NCBI RefSeq assembly: GCF_029227915.1
Contig: NC_079877.1
Location: 2,604,001-2,668,000 of the forward strand
Source of the DNA: Hydractinia symbiolongicarpus
Taxonomy: Eukaryota > Cnidaria > Hydrozoa > Anthoathecata > Hydractiniidae
Reading direction: 5' to 3'
Length of the DNA: 64,000 nucleotides
Made by a program: the position numbers and the translations under genes. The notes under the pieces were generated by a model. The model had not been told where the DNA came from and did no database searches. It saw only the letters and a program-made list of their open reading frames with translations. Position 1 is the first letter of the stretch, and the number at the start of each line of letters is the position of its first letter. Of the stretch, positions 22,061 to 35,800 are shown one piece after another.

Positions 22061-25000
22061 GAACGGTTGCGTCACATAATCGTACCATCATGTATTTAAT
22101 GATTTTCTTCCGATATTACTAAGTTGTATCGCTTTCAACAGCGAAACGAATGACTGTGGGACTTAATTGAACTGATTTTGGACTTTGACCTTATAAATGT
22201 AATAAATGAGCCATTTTGACTAAAAAAAATATCATTCTTTTTAATTTGACAAGATTGCTGGAACTCAGCGATTACACTGGGCGCTGTGGTAGCGCTTTGT
22301 TTAAAAGTTAAGATAAATAAGTCATTTAGTACTGTGGAGACAATCCTAGCCGTTATCGCGCGCTTAAGAAATAGAGACAGTCTCAAAAACCAAATTTCAT
22401 TGACTTTTTAACGGTGTCAATCCGTTTGAGTTACAACAGCTGCGTCACATATTCGTACCAAAATAAATTTAGTGATTTTCTTCCGATATTACTAAGTTGT
22501 ATCGCTTTTAACAATAAAACGATTGACTGTGGGAATTATTTGAACTGATTCAGGACTTTGACCTTATAAATGTGATAAATGAGGCAATAGGTCTCCAAGG
22601 AATAACATTCTTCTTAATTTGACATGATTGCCGGAACTCAGCGATTACACAGGACCCTGTTGTAGCAATTCATTTAAAAATTTAAATAAATAAGTCAATT
22701 TTACTGTGGGTCCAATCCTAGCCGTTGGCGCGCGCTGAAGATATAGAGACAGTTTCAAAAACTCCATTTCATTGACTTTCTAACGGTGTCAATGCGTTTG
22801 AGTGACAGCGGTTGTGTCACATAATCGTACCATCATGTATTTAATGATTTTCTTCCGATATTACTAGGTTGCATCGCTTTTAACTGTGAAACGTTTGACT
22901 GTGCGACTTAATTGAACTGCTTTTGGACTTTGACCTTATAAATTTTGTAAGTGAGACAATTGGACTCCAAGAAATAACATTCTTCTTAATTTGACATAAT
23001 TGCTGGAACTCAGCGATTGCACTGGGTGCTGTGGTAACGCTTTATTTAAAAATTAAGATAAATAAGTCATTTTGAACTGTGGGACCAATCCTAACCGTTA
23101 TCGCGCGCTGAAGAAATAGAGACAGTTTCAAAAACTACATTTCATTGACTTTCTAACGGTGTCAATCCGTTTGAGTTACAACGGTTGCGTCACATATTCG
23201 TACCAACATGTATTTAGTGATTTCCTTCCGATATTACTAAGTTGTATCGCTTTTAACAGTGAATCGATTGACCGTGGGAATTATTTCAACTGATTCTGGA
23301 CTGTGACCTTAAAAATGTGATTAATGCGCCAATTGGTCTCCAAGGAATAACATTCTTCTGAATTTGACATGATTGCTGGAATTCAGCGGTTACATTAGGC
23401 TCTGCGGTAGCGCTTTATTTAAATATTTAGATAAATTAGATTTTCTTACTGTGGGACCAATCCTGGCCGTTAGCACGCGCTGAAGAAATAAAGACATTCT
23501 CAAAAACTACATTTCATTGATTTCTTGGCGGTATAATTCCGTTTGAGTTACAACGGTTGCGTCACATGTTCGTACCAACATGTATTTATCGAAAGTATTC
23601 GGATATTACTAGGTTGCATCGCTTTTAACTGTGAAACGTTTGACTGTGCGACTTAATTGAACTGCTTTTGGACTTTGACCTTATAAATTTTGTAAGTGAG
23701 ACAATTGGACTCCAAGAAATAACATTCTTCTTAATTTGACATAATTGCTGGAACTCAGCGATTGCACTGGGTGCTGTGGTAACGCTTTATTTAAAAATTA
23801 AGATAAATAAGTCATTTTGAACTGTGGGACCAATCCTAACCGTTATCGCGCGCTGAAGAAATAGAGACAGTTTCAAAAACTACATGTGAATCCGTGTGTG
23901 AATCCGTTTGAGTTAGAACGGTTGCGTCACATAATCGTACCATCATGTATTTAATGATTTTCTTCCGATATTACTAAGTTGTATCGCTTTCAACAGCGAA
24001 ACGATTGACTGTGGGACTTAATTGAACTGATTTTGGACTTTGACCTTATAAATGTAATAAATGAGCCATTTTGACTAAAAAAAATATCATTCTTCTTAAT
24101 TTGACATGATTGCTGGAACTCAGCGATTACACTGGGCGCTGTGGTAGCGCTTTGTTTAAAAGTTAAGATAAATAAGTCATTTAGTACTGTGGAGACAATC
24201 CTAGCCGTTATCGCGCGCTGAAGAAATAGAGACAGTTTAAAAACTACATTTCATTGACTTTCTAACGGTGTCAATCCGTTTGAGTTACAACGGTTGCGTC
24301 ACATATTCGTACCAACATGTATTTAGTGATTTCCTTCCGATATTACTAAGTTGTATCGCTTTTAACAGTGAATCGATTGACCGTGGGAATTATTTCAACT
24401 GATTCTGGACTGTGACCTTAAAAATGTGATTAATGCGCCAATTGGTCTCCAAGGAATAACATTCTTCTGAATTTGACATGATTGCTGGAATTCAGCGGTT
24501 ACATTAGGCTCTGCGGTAGCGCTTTATTTAAATATTTAGATAAATTAGATTTTCTTACTGTGGGACCAATCCTGGCCGTTAGCACGCGCTGAAGAAATAA
24601 AGACATTCTCAAAAACTACATTTCATTGATTTCTTGGCGGTATAATTCCGTTTGAGTTACAACGGTTGCGTCACATATTCGTACCAACATGTATTTATCG
24701 AAAGTATTCGGATATTACTAGGTTGCATCGCTTTTAACTGTGAAACGTTTGACTGTGCGACTTAATTGAACTGCTTTTGGACTTTGACCTTATAAATTTT
24801 GTAAGTGAGACAATTGGACTCCAAGAAATAACATTCTTCTTAATTTGACATAATTGCTGGAACTCAGCGATTGCACTGGGTGCTGTGGTAACGCTTTATT
24901 TAAAAATTAAGATAAATAAGTCATTTTAAACTGTGGGACCAATCCTAACCGTTATCGCGCGCTGAAGAAATAGAGACAGTTTCAAAAACTACATTTCATT

Positions 25001-28000
25001 GACTTTCTAACGGTGTCAATCCGTTTGAGTTACAACGGTTGCGTCACATATTCGTACCAACATGTATTTAGTGATTTCCTTCCGATATTACTAAGTTGTA
25101 TCGCTTTTAACAGTGAATCGATTGACCGTGGGAATTATTTCAACTGATTCTGGACTGTGACCTTAAAAATGTGAATAATGCGCCAATTGGTCTCCAAGGA
25201 ATAACATTCTTCTGAATTTGACATGATTGCTGGAATTCAGCGGTTACATTAGGCTCTGCGGTAGCGCTTTATTTAAATATTTAGATAAATTAGATTTTCT
25301 TATTGTGGGACCAATCCTGGCCGTTAGCACGCGCTGAAGAAATAAAGACATTCTCAAAAACTACATTTCATTGATTTCTTGGCGGTATAATTCCGTTTGA
25401 GTTACAACGGTTGCGTCACATATTCGTACCAACATGTATTTATCGAAAGTATTCGGATATTACTAGGTTGCATCGCTTTTAACTGTGAAACGTTTGACTG
25501 TGCGACTTAATTGAACTGCTTTTGGACTTTGACCTTATAAATTTTGTAAGTGAGACAATTGGACTCCAAGAAATAACATTCTTCTTAATTTGACATAATT
25601 GCTGGAACTCAGCGATTGCACTGGGTGCTGTGGTAACGCTTTATTTAAAAATTAAGATAAATAAGTCATTTTGAACTGTGGGACCAATCCTAACCGTTAT
25701 CGCGCGCTGAAGAAATAGAGACAGTTTCAAAAACTACATTTCATTGACTTTCTAACGGTGTCAATCCGTTTGAGTTACAACGGTTGCGTCACATATTCGT
25801 ACCAACATGTATTTAGTGATTTCCTTCCGATATTACTAAGTGGTATTGCATTTAACAGTGAAACGATTGACCGTGGGAATTATTTCAACTGATTCTGGAC
25901 TGTGACCTTAAAAATGTGATTAATGCGCCAATTGGTCTCCAAGGAATAACATTCTTCTGAATTTGACATGATTGCTGGAATTCAGCGGTTACATTAGGCT
26001 CTGCGGTAGCGCTTTATTTAAATATTTAGATAAATTAGATTTTCTTACTGTGGGACCAATCCTGGCCGTTAGCACGCGCTGAAGAAATAAAGACATTCTC
26101 AAAAACTACATTTCATTGATTTCTTGGCGGTATAATTCCGTTTGAGTTACAACGGTTGCGTCACATATTCGTACCAACATGTATTTATCGAAAGTATTCG
26201 GATATTACTAGGTTGCATCGCTTTTAACTGTGAAACGTTTGACTGTGCGACTTAATTGAACTGCTTTTGGACTTTGACCTTATAAATTTTGTAAGTGAGA
26301 CAATTGGACTCCAAGAAATAACATTCTTCTTAATTTGACATTATTGCTGGAACTCAGCGATTGCACTGGGTGCTGTGGTAACGCTTTATTTAAAAATTAA
26401 GATAAATAAGTCATTTTGAACTGTGGGACCAATCCTAACCGTTATCGCGCGCTGAAGAAATAGAGACAGTTTCAAAAACTACATGTGAATCCGTGTGTGA
26501 ATCCGTTTGAGTTAGAACAGTTGCGTCACATAATCGTACCATCATGTACTTAATGATTTTCTTCCGATATTACTAAGTTGTATCGCTTTCAACAGCGAAA
26601 CGATTGACTGTGGGACTTAATTGAACTGATTTTGGACTTTGACCTTATAAATGTAATAAATGAGCCATTTTGACTAAAAAAAATATCATTCTTCTTAATT
26701 TGACATGATTGCTGGAACTCAGCGATTACACTGGGCGCTGTGGTAGCGCTTTGTTTAAAAGTTAAGATAAATAAGTCATTTAGTACTGTGGAGACAATCC
26801 TAGCCGTTATCGCGCGCTGAAGAAATAGAGACAGTTTAAAAACTACATTTCATTGACTTTCTAACGGTGTCAATCCGTTTGAGTTACAACGGTTGCGTCA
26901 CATATTCGTACCAACATGTATTTAGTGATTTCCTTCCGATATTACTAAGTTGTATCGCTTTTAACAGTGAATCGATTGACCGTGGGAATTATTTCAACTG
27001 ATTCTGGACTGTGACCTTAAAAATGTGATTAATGCGCCAATTGGTCTCCAAGGAATAACATTCTTCTGAATTTGACATGATTGCTGGAATTCAGCGGTTA
27101 CATTAGGCTCTGCGGTAGCGCTTTATTTAAATATTTAGATAAATTAGATTTTCTTACTGTGGGACCAATCCTGGCCGTTAGCACGCGCTGAAGAAATAAA
27201 GACATTCTCAAAAACTACATTTCATTGATTTCTTGGCGGTATAATTCCGTTTGAGTTACAACGGTTGCGTCACATATTCGTACCAACATGTATTTATCGA
27301 AAGTATTCGGATATTACTAGGTTGCATCGCTTTTAACTGTGAAACGTTTGACTGTGCGACTTAATTGAACTGCTTTTGGACTTTGACCTTATAAATTTTG
27401 TAAGTGAGACAATTGGACTCCAAGAAATAACATTCTTCTTAATTTGACATAATTGCTGGAACTCAGCGATTGCACTGGGTGCTGTGGTAACGCTTTATTT
27501 AAAAATTAAGATAAATAAGTCATTTTGAACTGTGGGACCAATCCTAACCGTTATCGCGCGCTGAAGAAATAGAGACAGTTTCAAAAACTACATTTCATTG
27601 ACTTTCTAACGGTGTCAATCCGTTTGAGTTACAACGGTTGCGTCACATATTCGTACCAACATGTATTTAGTGATTTCCTTTTACTAAGTTGTATCGCTTT
27701 TAACAGTGAATCGATTGACCGTGGGAATTATTTCAACTGATTCTGGACTGTGACCTTAAAAATGTGATTAATGCGCCAATTGGTCTCCAAGGAATAACAT
27801 TCTTCTGAATTTGTCATGATTGCTGGAATTCAGCGGTTACATTAGGCTCTGCGGTAGCGCTTTATTTAAATATTTAGATAAATTAGATTTTCTTACTGTG
27901 GTACCAATCCTGGCCGTTAGCACGCGCTGAAGAAATAAAGACATTCTCAAAAACTACATTTCATTGATTTCTTGGCGGTATAATTCCGTTTGAGTTACAA

Positions 28001-31000
28001 CGGTTGCGTCACATATTCGTACCAACATGTATTTATCGAAAGTATTCGGATATTACTAGGTTGCATCGCTTTTAACTGTGAAACGTTTGACTGTGCGACT
28101 TAATTGAACTGCTTTTGGACTTTGACCTTATAAATTTTGTAAGTGAGACAATTGGACTCCAAGAAATAACATTCTTCTTAATTTGACATAATTGCTGGAA
28201 CTCAGCGATTGCACTGGGTGCTGTGGTAACGCTTTATTTAAAAATTAAGATAAATAAGTCATTTTGAACTGTGGGACCAATCCTAACCGTTATCGCGCGC
28301 TGAAGAAATAGAGACAGTTTCAAAAACTACATTTCATTGACTTTCTAACGGTGTGAATCCGTTTGAGTTAGAACGGTTGCGTCACATAATCGTACCAGCA
28401 TGTATTTAGTGATTTTTTTCCGATATTACTAAGTTGCATCGCTTTCAACAGAGAAACGATTGACTGTGGGACTTAATTGAACTGATTTTTGGCTTTGACC
28501 TTATAAATGTAATAAATGAGCCATTATGACTAGAAGAAATAACATTCTCCTTAATTTGACATGATTGCTGGAACTCAGCGATTACACTATGCGCTGTGGT
28601 AGCGCTTTGTTTAAAAGTTAAGATAAATAAGTCATTTATTACGGTGGAAACAATCCTAGCCGTTATCGCACGCTGAAGAAATAGAGACAGTTTCAAAAAC
28701 TACATTTCATTGACTTTCTAACGGTGTCAATCCGTTTGAGTTACAACGGTTGCGTCACATATTCGTACCAACATGTATTTAGTGATTTCCTTCCGATATT
28801 ACTAAGTTGTATTGCATTTAACAGTGAAACGATTGACCGTGGGAATTATTTCAACTGATTCTGGACTGTGACCTTAAAAATGTAATAAATGAGCCATTTT
28901 GACTAAAAAAAATATCATTCTTCTTAATTTGACATGATTGCTGGAACTCAGCGATTACACTGGGCGCTGTGGTAGCGCTTTGTTTAAAAGTTAAGATAAA
29001 TAAGTCATTTAGTACTGTGGAGACAATCCTAGCCGTTATCGCGCGCTGAAGAAATAGAGACAGTTTAAAAACTACATTTCATTGACTTTCTAACGGTGTG
29101 AATCCGTTTGAGTTAGAACGGTTGCGTCACATAATCGTACCAGCATGTATTTAGTGATTTTTTTCCGATATTACTAAGTTGTATCGCTTTCAACAGAGAA
29201 ACGATTGACTGTGGGACTTAATTGAACTGATTTTTGGCTTTGACCTTATAAATGTAATAAATGAGCCATTATGACTAGAAGAAATAACATTCTCCTTAAT
29301 TTGACATGAATGCTGGAACTCAGCGATTACACTATGCGCTGTGGTAGCGCTTTGTTTAAAAGTTAAGATAAATAAGTCATTTATTACGGTGGAAACAATC
29401 CTAGCCGTTATCGCACGCTGAAGAAATAGAGACAGTTTTCAAAACTACATTTCATTGACTTTTTAACGGTGTCAATCCGTTTGAGTTAAAACGGTTGCGT
29501 CACATAATCGTACCAACATGTATTTACTGATTTTCTTCCGATATTACTAAGTTGTATCGCTTTCAACAGTGAAACGATTGACTGTGGGACTTAATTGAAC
29601 TGATTTTGAACTTTGACCTTATAAATGTTATAAGTGAGACAATTGGACACCAAGAAATCCCATTCTTCTTAATTTGACATGATTGGTGGAACTAAGCGTA
29701 TACACTGGACCTTGTGGTAGCGATTCATTTAAAAATTTAGATAAATAAGTCATTTTTACTGTGGGACCAATCCTAGCCGTTAGCGCGCGCTGAAGATATA
29801 GAGATAGTTTCAAAAACTCCATTTCATTGACTTTCTAATGGTGTCAATCCGTTTGAGTTAAAACGGTTGCGTCACATAATCGTACCAACATGTATTTACT
29901 GATTTTCTTCCGATATTACTAAGTTGTATCGCTTTCAACAGTGAAACGATTGACTGTGGGACTTAATTGAACTGATTTTGAACTTTGACCTTATAAATGT
30001 TATAAGTGAGACAATTGGACACCAAGAAATCCCATTCTTCTTAATTTGACATGATTGGTGGAACTAAGCGTATACACTGGACCTTGTGGTAGCGATTCAT
30101 TTAAAAATTTAGATAAATAAGTCATTTAGTACTGTGGAGACAATCCTAGCCGTTATCGCGCGCTGAAGAAATAGAGACAGTTTAAAAACTACATTTCATT
30201 GACTTTCTAACGGTGTCAATCCGTTTGAGTTACAACGGTTGCGTCACATATTCGTACCAACATGTATTTAGTGATTTCCTTCCGATATTACTAAGTTGTA
30301 TCGCTTTTAACAGTGAATCGATTGACCGTGGGAATTATTTCAACTGATTCTGGACTGTGACCTTAAAAATGTGATTAATGCGCCAATTGGTCTCCAAGGA
30401 ATAACATTCTTCTGAATTTGACATGATTGCTGGAATTCAGCGGTTACATTAGGCTCTGCGGTAGCGCTTTATTTAAATATTTAGATAAATTAGATTTTCT
30501 TACTGTGGGACCAATCCTGGCCGTTAGCACGCGCTGAAGAAATAAAGACATTCTCAAAAACTACATTTCATTGATTTCTTGGCGGTATAATTCCGTTTGA
30601 GTTACAACGGTTGCGTCACATATTCGTACCAACATGTATTTATCGAAAGTATTCGGATATTGCTAGGTTGCATCGCTTTTAACTGTGAAACGTTTGACTG
30701 TGCGACTTAATTGAACTGCTTTTGGACTTTGACCTTATAAATTTTGTAAGTGAGACAATTGGACTCCAAGAAATAACATTCTTCTTAATTTGACATAATT
30801 GCTGGAACTCAGCGATTGCACTGGGTGCTGTGGTAACGCTTTATTTAAAAATTAAGATAAATAAGTCATTTTGAACTGTGGGACCAATCCTAACCGTTAT
30901 CGCGCGCTGAAGAAATAGAGACAGTTTCAAAAACTACATTTCATTGACTTTCTAACGGTGTGAATCCGTTTGAGTTAGAACGGTTGCGTCACATAATCGT
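21000..31000. repeat. Zone of alternating two- and three-monomer units
   Basis: The variant TTTATCGAAAGTATTCGG marks one monomer type at about 21,733, 23,587, 24,697, 25,441, 26,187, 27,297, 28,034 and 30,647. The spacings are about 1854, 1110, 744, 746, 1110, 737 and 2613 bp, that is 5, 3, 2, 2, 3, 2 and 7 monomers. The 1110-bp spacing is 8 bp short of three monomers because of the GTGAATCCGTGTGTGAATCC deletion variant. Confidence 0.8.
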
Positions 31001-32870
31001 ACCAGCATGTATTTAGTGATTTTTTTCCGATATTACTAAGTTGTATCGCTTTCAACAGAGAAACGATTGACTGTGGGACTTAATTGAACTGATTTTTGGC
31101 TTTGACCTTATAAATGTAATAAATGAGCCATTATGACTAGAAGAAATAACATTCTCCTTAATTTGACATGATTGCTGGAACTCAGCGATTACACTATGCG
31201 CTGTGGTAGCGCTTTGTTTAAAAGTTAAGATAAATAAGTCATTTATTACGGTGGAAACAATCCTAGCCGTTATCGCACGCTGAAGAAATAGAGACAGTTT
31301 TCAAAACTACATTTCATTGACTTTTTAACGGTGTCAATCCGTTTGAGTTAAAACGGTTGCGTCACATAATCGTACCAACATGTATTTACTGATTTTCTTC
31401 CGATATTACTCAGATGTATCGCTTTCAACAGTGAAACGATTGACTGTGGGACTTAATTGAACTGATTTTGAACTTTGACCTTATAAATGTTATAAGTGAG
31501 ACAATTGGACACCAAGAAATCCCATTCTTCTTAATTTGACATGATTGGTAGAACTAAGCGTATACACTGGACCTTGTGGTAGCGATTCATTTAAAAATTT
31601 AGATAAATAAGTCATTTTTACTGTGGGACCAATCCTAGCCGTTAGCGCGCGCTGAAGATATAGAGATAGTTTCAAAAACTCCATTTCATTGACTTTCTAA
31701 CGGTGTCAATCCGTTTGAGTTAAAACGGTTGCGTCACATAATCGTACCAACATGTATTTACTGATTTTCTTCCGATATTACTAAGTTGTATCGCTTTCAA
31801 CAGTGAAACGATTGACTGTGGGACTTAATTGAACTGATTTTGAACTTTGACCTTATAAATGTTATAAGTGAGACAATTGGACTCCAAGAAATAACATTCT
31901 TCTTAATTTGACATAATTGCTGGAACTCAGCGATTGCACTGGGTGCTGTGGTAACGCTTTATTTAAAAATTAAGATAAATAAGTCATTTTGAACTGTGGG
32001 ACCAATCCTAACCGTTATCGCGCGCTGAAGAAATAGAGACAGTTTCAAAAACTACATTTCATTGACTTTCTAACGGTGTGAATCCGTTTGAGTTAGAACG
32101 GTTGCGTCACATAATCGTACCAGCATGTATTTAGTGATTTTTTTCCGATATTACTAAGTTGTATCGCTTTCAACAGAGAAACGATTGACTGTGGGACTTA
32201 ATTGAACTGATTTTTGGCTTTGACCTTATAAATGTAATAAATGAGCCATTATGACTAGAAGAAATAACATTCTCCTTAATTTGACATGATTGCTGGAACT
32301 CAGCGATTACACTATGCGCTGTGGTAGCGCTTTGTTTAAAAGTTAAGATAAATAAGTCATTTATTACGGTGGAAACAATCCTAGCCGTTATCGCACGCTG
32401 AAGAAATAGAGACAGTTTTCAAAACTACATTTCATTGACTTTCTAACGGTGTCAATCCGTTTGAGTTAAAACGGTTGCGTCACATAATCGTACCAACATG
32501 TATTTACTGATTTTCTTCCGATATTACTAAGTTGTATCGCTTTCAACAGTGAAACGATTGACTGTGGGACTTAATTGAACTGATTTTGAACTTTGACCTT
32601 ATAAATGTTATAAGTGAGACAATTGGACACCAAGAAATCCCATTCTTCTTAATTTGACATGATTGGTGGAACTAAGCGTATACACTGGACCTTGTGGTAG
32701 CGATTCATTTAAAAATTTAGATAAATAAGTCATTTTTACTGTGGGACCAATCCTAGCCGTTAGCGCGCGCTGAAGATATAGAGATAGTTTCAAAAACTCC
32801 ATTTCATTGACTTTCTAACGGTGTCAATCCGGTTGACTTACAACGGTTGCGTCACATAATCGTACCAACA
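28340..32870. repeat. Satellite zone with five- and three-monomer repeats
   Basis: GGTGTGAATCCGTTTGAG followed by TTAGAACGG recurs at about 28,353, 29,096, 30,958 and 32,076, spacings of 2, 5 and 3 monomers. A second type with GGACACCAAGAAATCCCATT and AACTAAGCGTATACACTGG recurs at about 29,645, 31,507 and 32,625 with the same 1862- and 1118-bp steps. The two types move together as a unit. Confidence 0.75.
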
Positions 32871-35800
32871 TGTATTTAGTGATTTTCTTCCGATATTACT
32901 AAGTTGTATCGCTTTCAACACTGAAACGATTGACTGTGGGACTTAGTTGAACTGATTTTGGACTTTGACCTTATGAATGTAATAAATGAGCCATTTTGAC
33001 TAGAAGAAATAACATTCTCCTTAATTTGACATGATTGATGAAACTCACCGATTACACTGGGCGCTGTGGTAACGTCTTATTTAAAAATTAAGATAAATAA
33101 GTCATTTTGTACTGTGGGACCAATCCTAGCCGTTATCGCGCGCTGAAGAAATAGAGACAGTTTCAAAAACCACATTTCATTGACTTTCTAACGGTGTCAA
33201 TCCGTTTGACTTACAACGGTTGCGTCACATAATCGTACCAACATGTATTTAGTGATTTTCTTCCGATATTACTAAGTTGTATCGCTTTCAACAGTGAAAC
33301 GATTGACTGTGGGACTTAATTGAACTGATTTTGGATTTTGACCTTATAAATGTGATAAATGAGTCATTTTGACTACAATAAATGATATTCTTCTTAATTT
33401 GACATGATTGCTGGAACTCAGCGATTTCACTATGCGCTGTGGTAAGGCTTTATTTAAAAATTAACATAAATAAGTCATTTTTTACTGTGGGACCAATCCT
33501 AGCCTTTATCGCGCGCTGAAGAAATAGAGACAGTTTTAAAAACTATATGTCATTGACTTTCTAACAGTGTCAATCCGTTTAAGTTACAACGGTTGCGTCA
33601 CATAATCGTACCAACATGTATTTACTGATTTTCTTCCGATATTACTAAGTTGTATCGCTTTCAACAGTGAAACGATTGACTGTGGGATTAATTGAACTGA
33701 TATTGGACTTTGACCTTATAAATGTGATTAATGCGCCAATTGGTCTCCAAGGAATAACATTCTTCTTAATTTGACATGATTGCTGGAATTCAGCGGTTAC
33801 ATTAGGATCTGCGGTAGCGGTTTATTTAAAAATTTAGATAAATAAGATTTTCTTACTGTGGGACCAATCCTCGCCGTTACCATGCGCTGAAGAATAAAGA
33901 CATTCTCAAAAACTACATTTCATTGATTTCTTGGCGGTATAATTCCGTTTGAGTTACAACGGTTGCGTCACATATTCGTACCAACATGTATTTAGCGAAA
34001 GTATTCGATATTACTAGGTTGCATCGCTTTTAACTGTGAAACGTTTGACTGTGCGACTTAATTGAACTGATTTTGAACTTTGACCTTATAAATGTTATAA
34101 GTGAGAAAATTGGACACCAGGAAATCCCATTCTTCTTAACTTGACATGATTGGTGGAACTAAGCGTATACACTGGACCCTGTGGTAGCGATTCATTTAAA
34201 AATTTAGATAAATAAGTCATTTTTACTGTGGGACCAATCCTAGCCGTTAGCGCGCGCTGAAGATATAGAGATAGTTTCAAAAACTCCATTTCATTGACTT
34301 TCTAACGGTGTCAATCCGTTTGAATTAGAACTGTTGCGTCACATAATCGTACCAACATGTATTTAGTGATTTTCTTCCGATATTACTAAGTTGTATCGCT
34401 TTCAACATTGAAACGATTGACTGTGGGACTTAGTTGAACTGATTTTGGACTTTGACCTTATAAATGTAATAAATGAGCCATTTTGTCTAGAAGAAATAAC
34501 ATTCTCCTTAATTTGACATGATTGATGAAACTCACCGATTACACTGGGCGCTGTGGTAACACCTTCTTTAAAAATGAAGATAAATAAGTCATTTTGTACT
34601 GTGGGACCAATCCTAGTTGTTATCGCGCGCTGAAGAAATAGAGACAGTTTCAAAAATTACATTTCATTGACTTTCTAACGGTGTCAATCCGTTTGACTTA
34701 CAACGGTTGCGTCACATAATCGTACCAACATGTATTTAGTGATTTTCTTCCGATATTACTAAGTTGTATCGCTTTCAACAGTGAAAAGATTGACTATGAG
34801 ACTTAATTGAACTGATTTTGGATTTTGACCTTATAAATGTGATAAATGAGTCATTTTGACTACAAGAAATGATATTCTTCTTAATTTGACATGATTGCTG
34901 GAACTCAGCGATTTCACTGGGCGCTGTGGTAAGGCTTTATTTAAAAATTAACATAAATAAGTCATTTTTTACTGTGGGACCAATCCTAGCCGTTATCGCG
35001 CGCTAAAGAAATAGAGATAGTTTCTAAAACTTAATTTCATTGATTTTCTAACGGTGTCAATCCGTTTGAGTTACAACGGTTGCGTCACACATTCGTACCA
35101 ACATGTATTTAGTGATTTTTTTCCGATATTACTAAGTTGTATCGCTTTCAACAGTGAAACGATTGACTGTGGGACTTAATTGAACTGACTTTGGACTTTG
35201 ACCTTATAAATGTGATAAATGAGTGATTTTGACTACAAGAAATGATATTCTTCTTAATTTGACATGATTGCCGGAACTCAGTGATTACACTGGACCCTGT
35301 GGTAGTGATTCATTTAAAAATGTAGATAAATAAGTCATTTTTACTGTGTGACCAGTCCTAGGCGTTAGTGCGCGCTAAAGATATAGAGACAGTTTCGAAA
35401 ACTCCATTTCATTGACTTTCTAACGGTGTCAATCCGTTTGAGTTAGAACGGTTGCGTCACATAATCGTACCAACATGTATTTAGTGATTTTCTTCCGATA
35501 TTACTAAGTTGTATTGCTTTCAACAGAGAAACGACTGACTGTGGGACTTAATTGAACTGATTTTGGACTTTGACCTTATAAATGTAATAAATGAGCCATT
35601 TTGATTAGAAGAAATAACATTCTCCTTAATTTGACATGATTGATGGAACTTACCGATTACACTGGGCGCTGTGGTAACGCTTTATTTAAAAATTAAGATA
35701 AATAAGTCATTTTGTACTGTGGGACCAATCCTAGCCGTTATCACGCGCCGAAGAAATAGAGACAGTTTGAAAAACTACATTTTATTGACTTTCTAACGGT

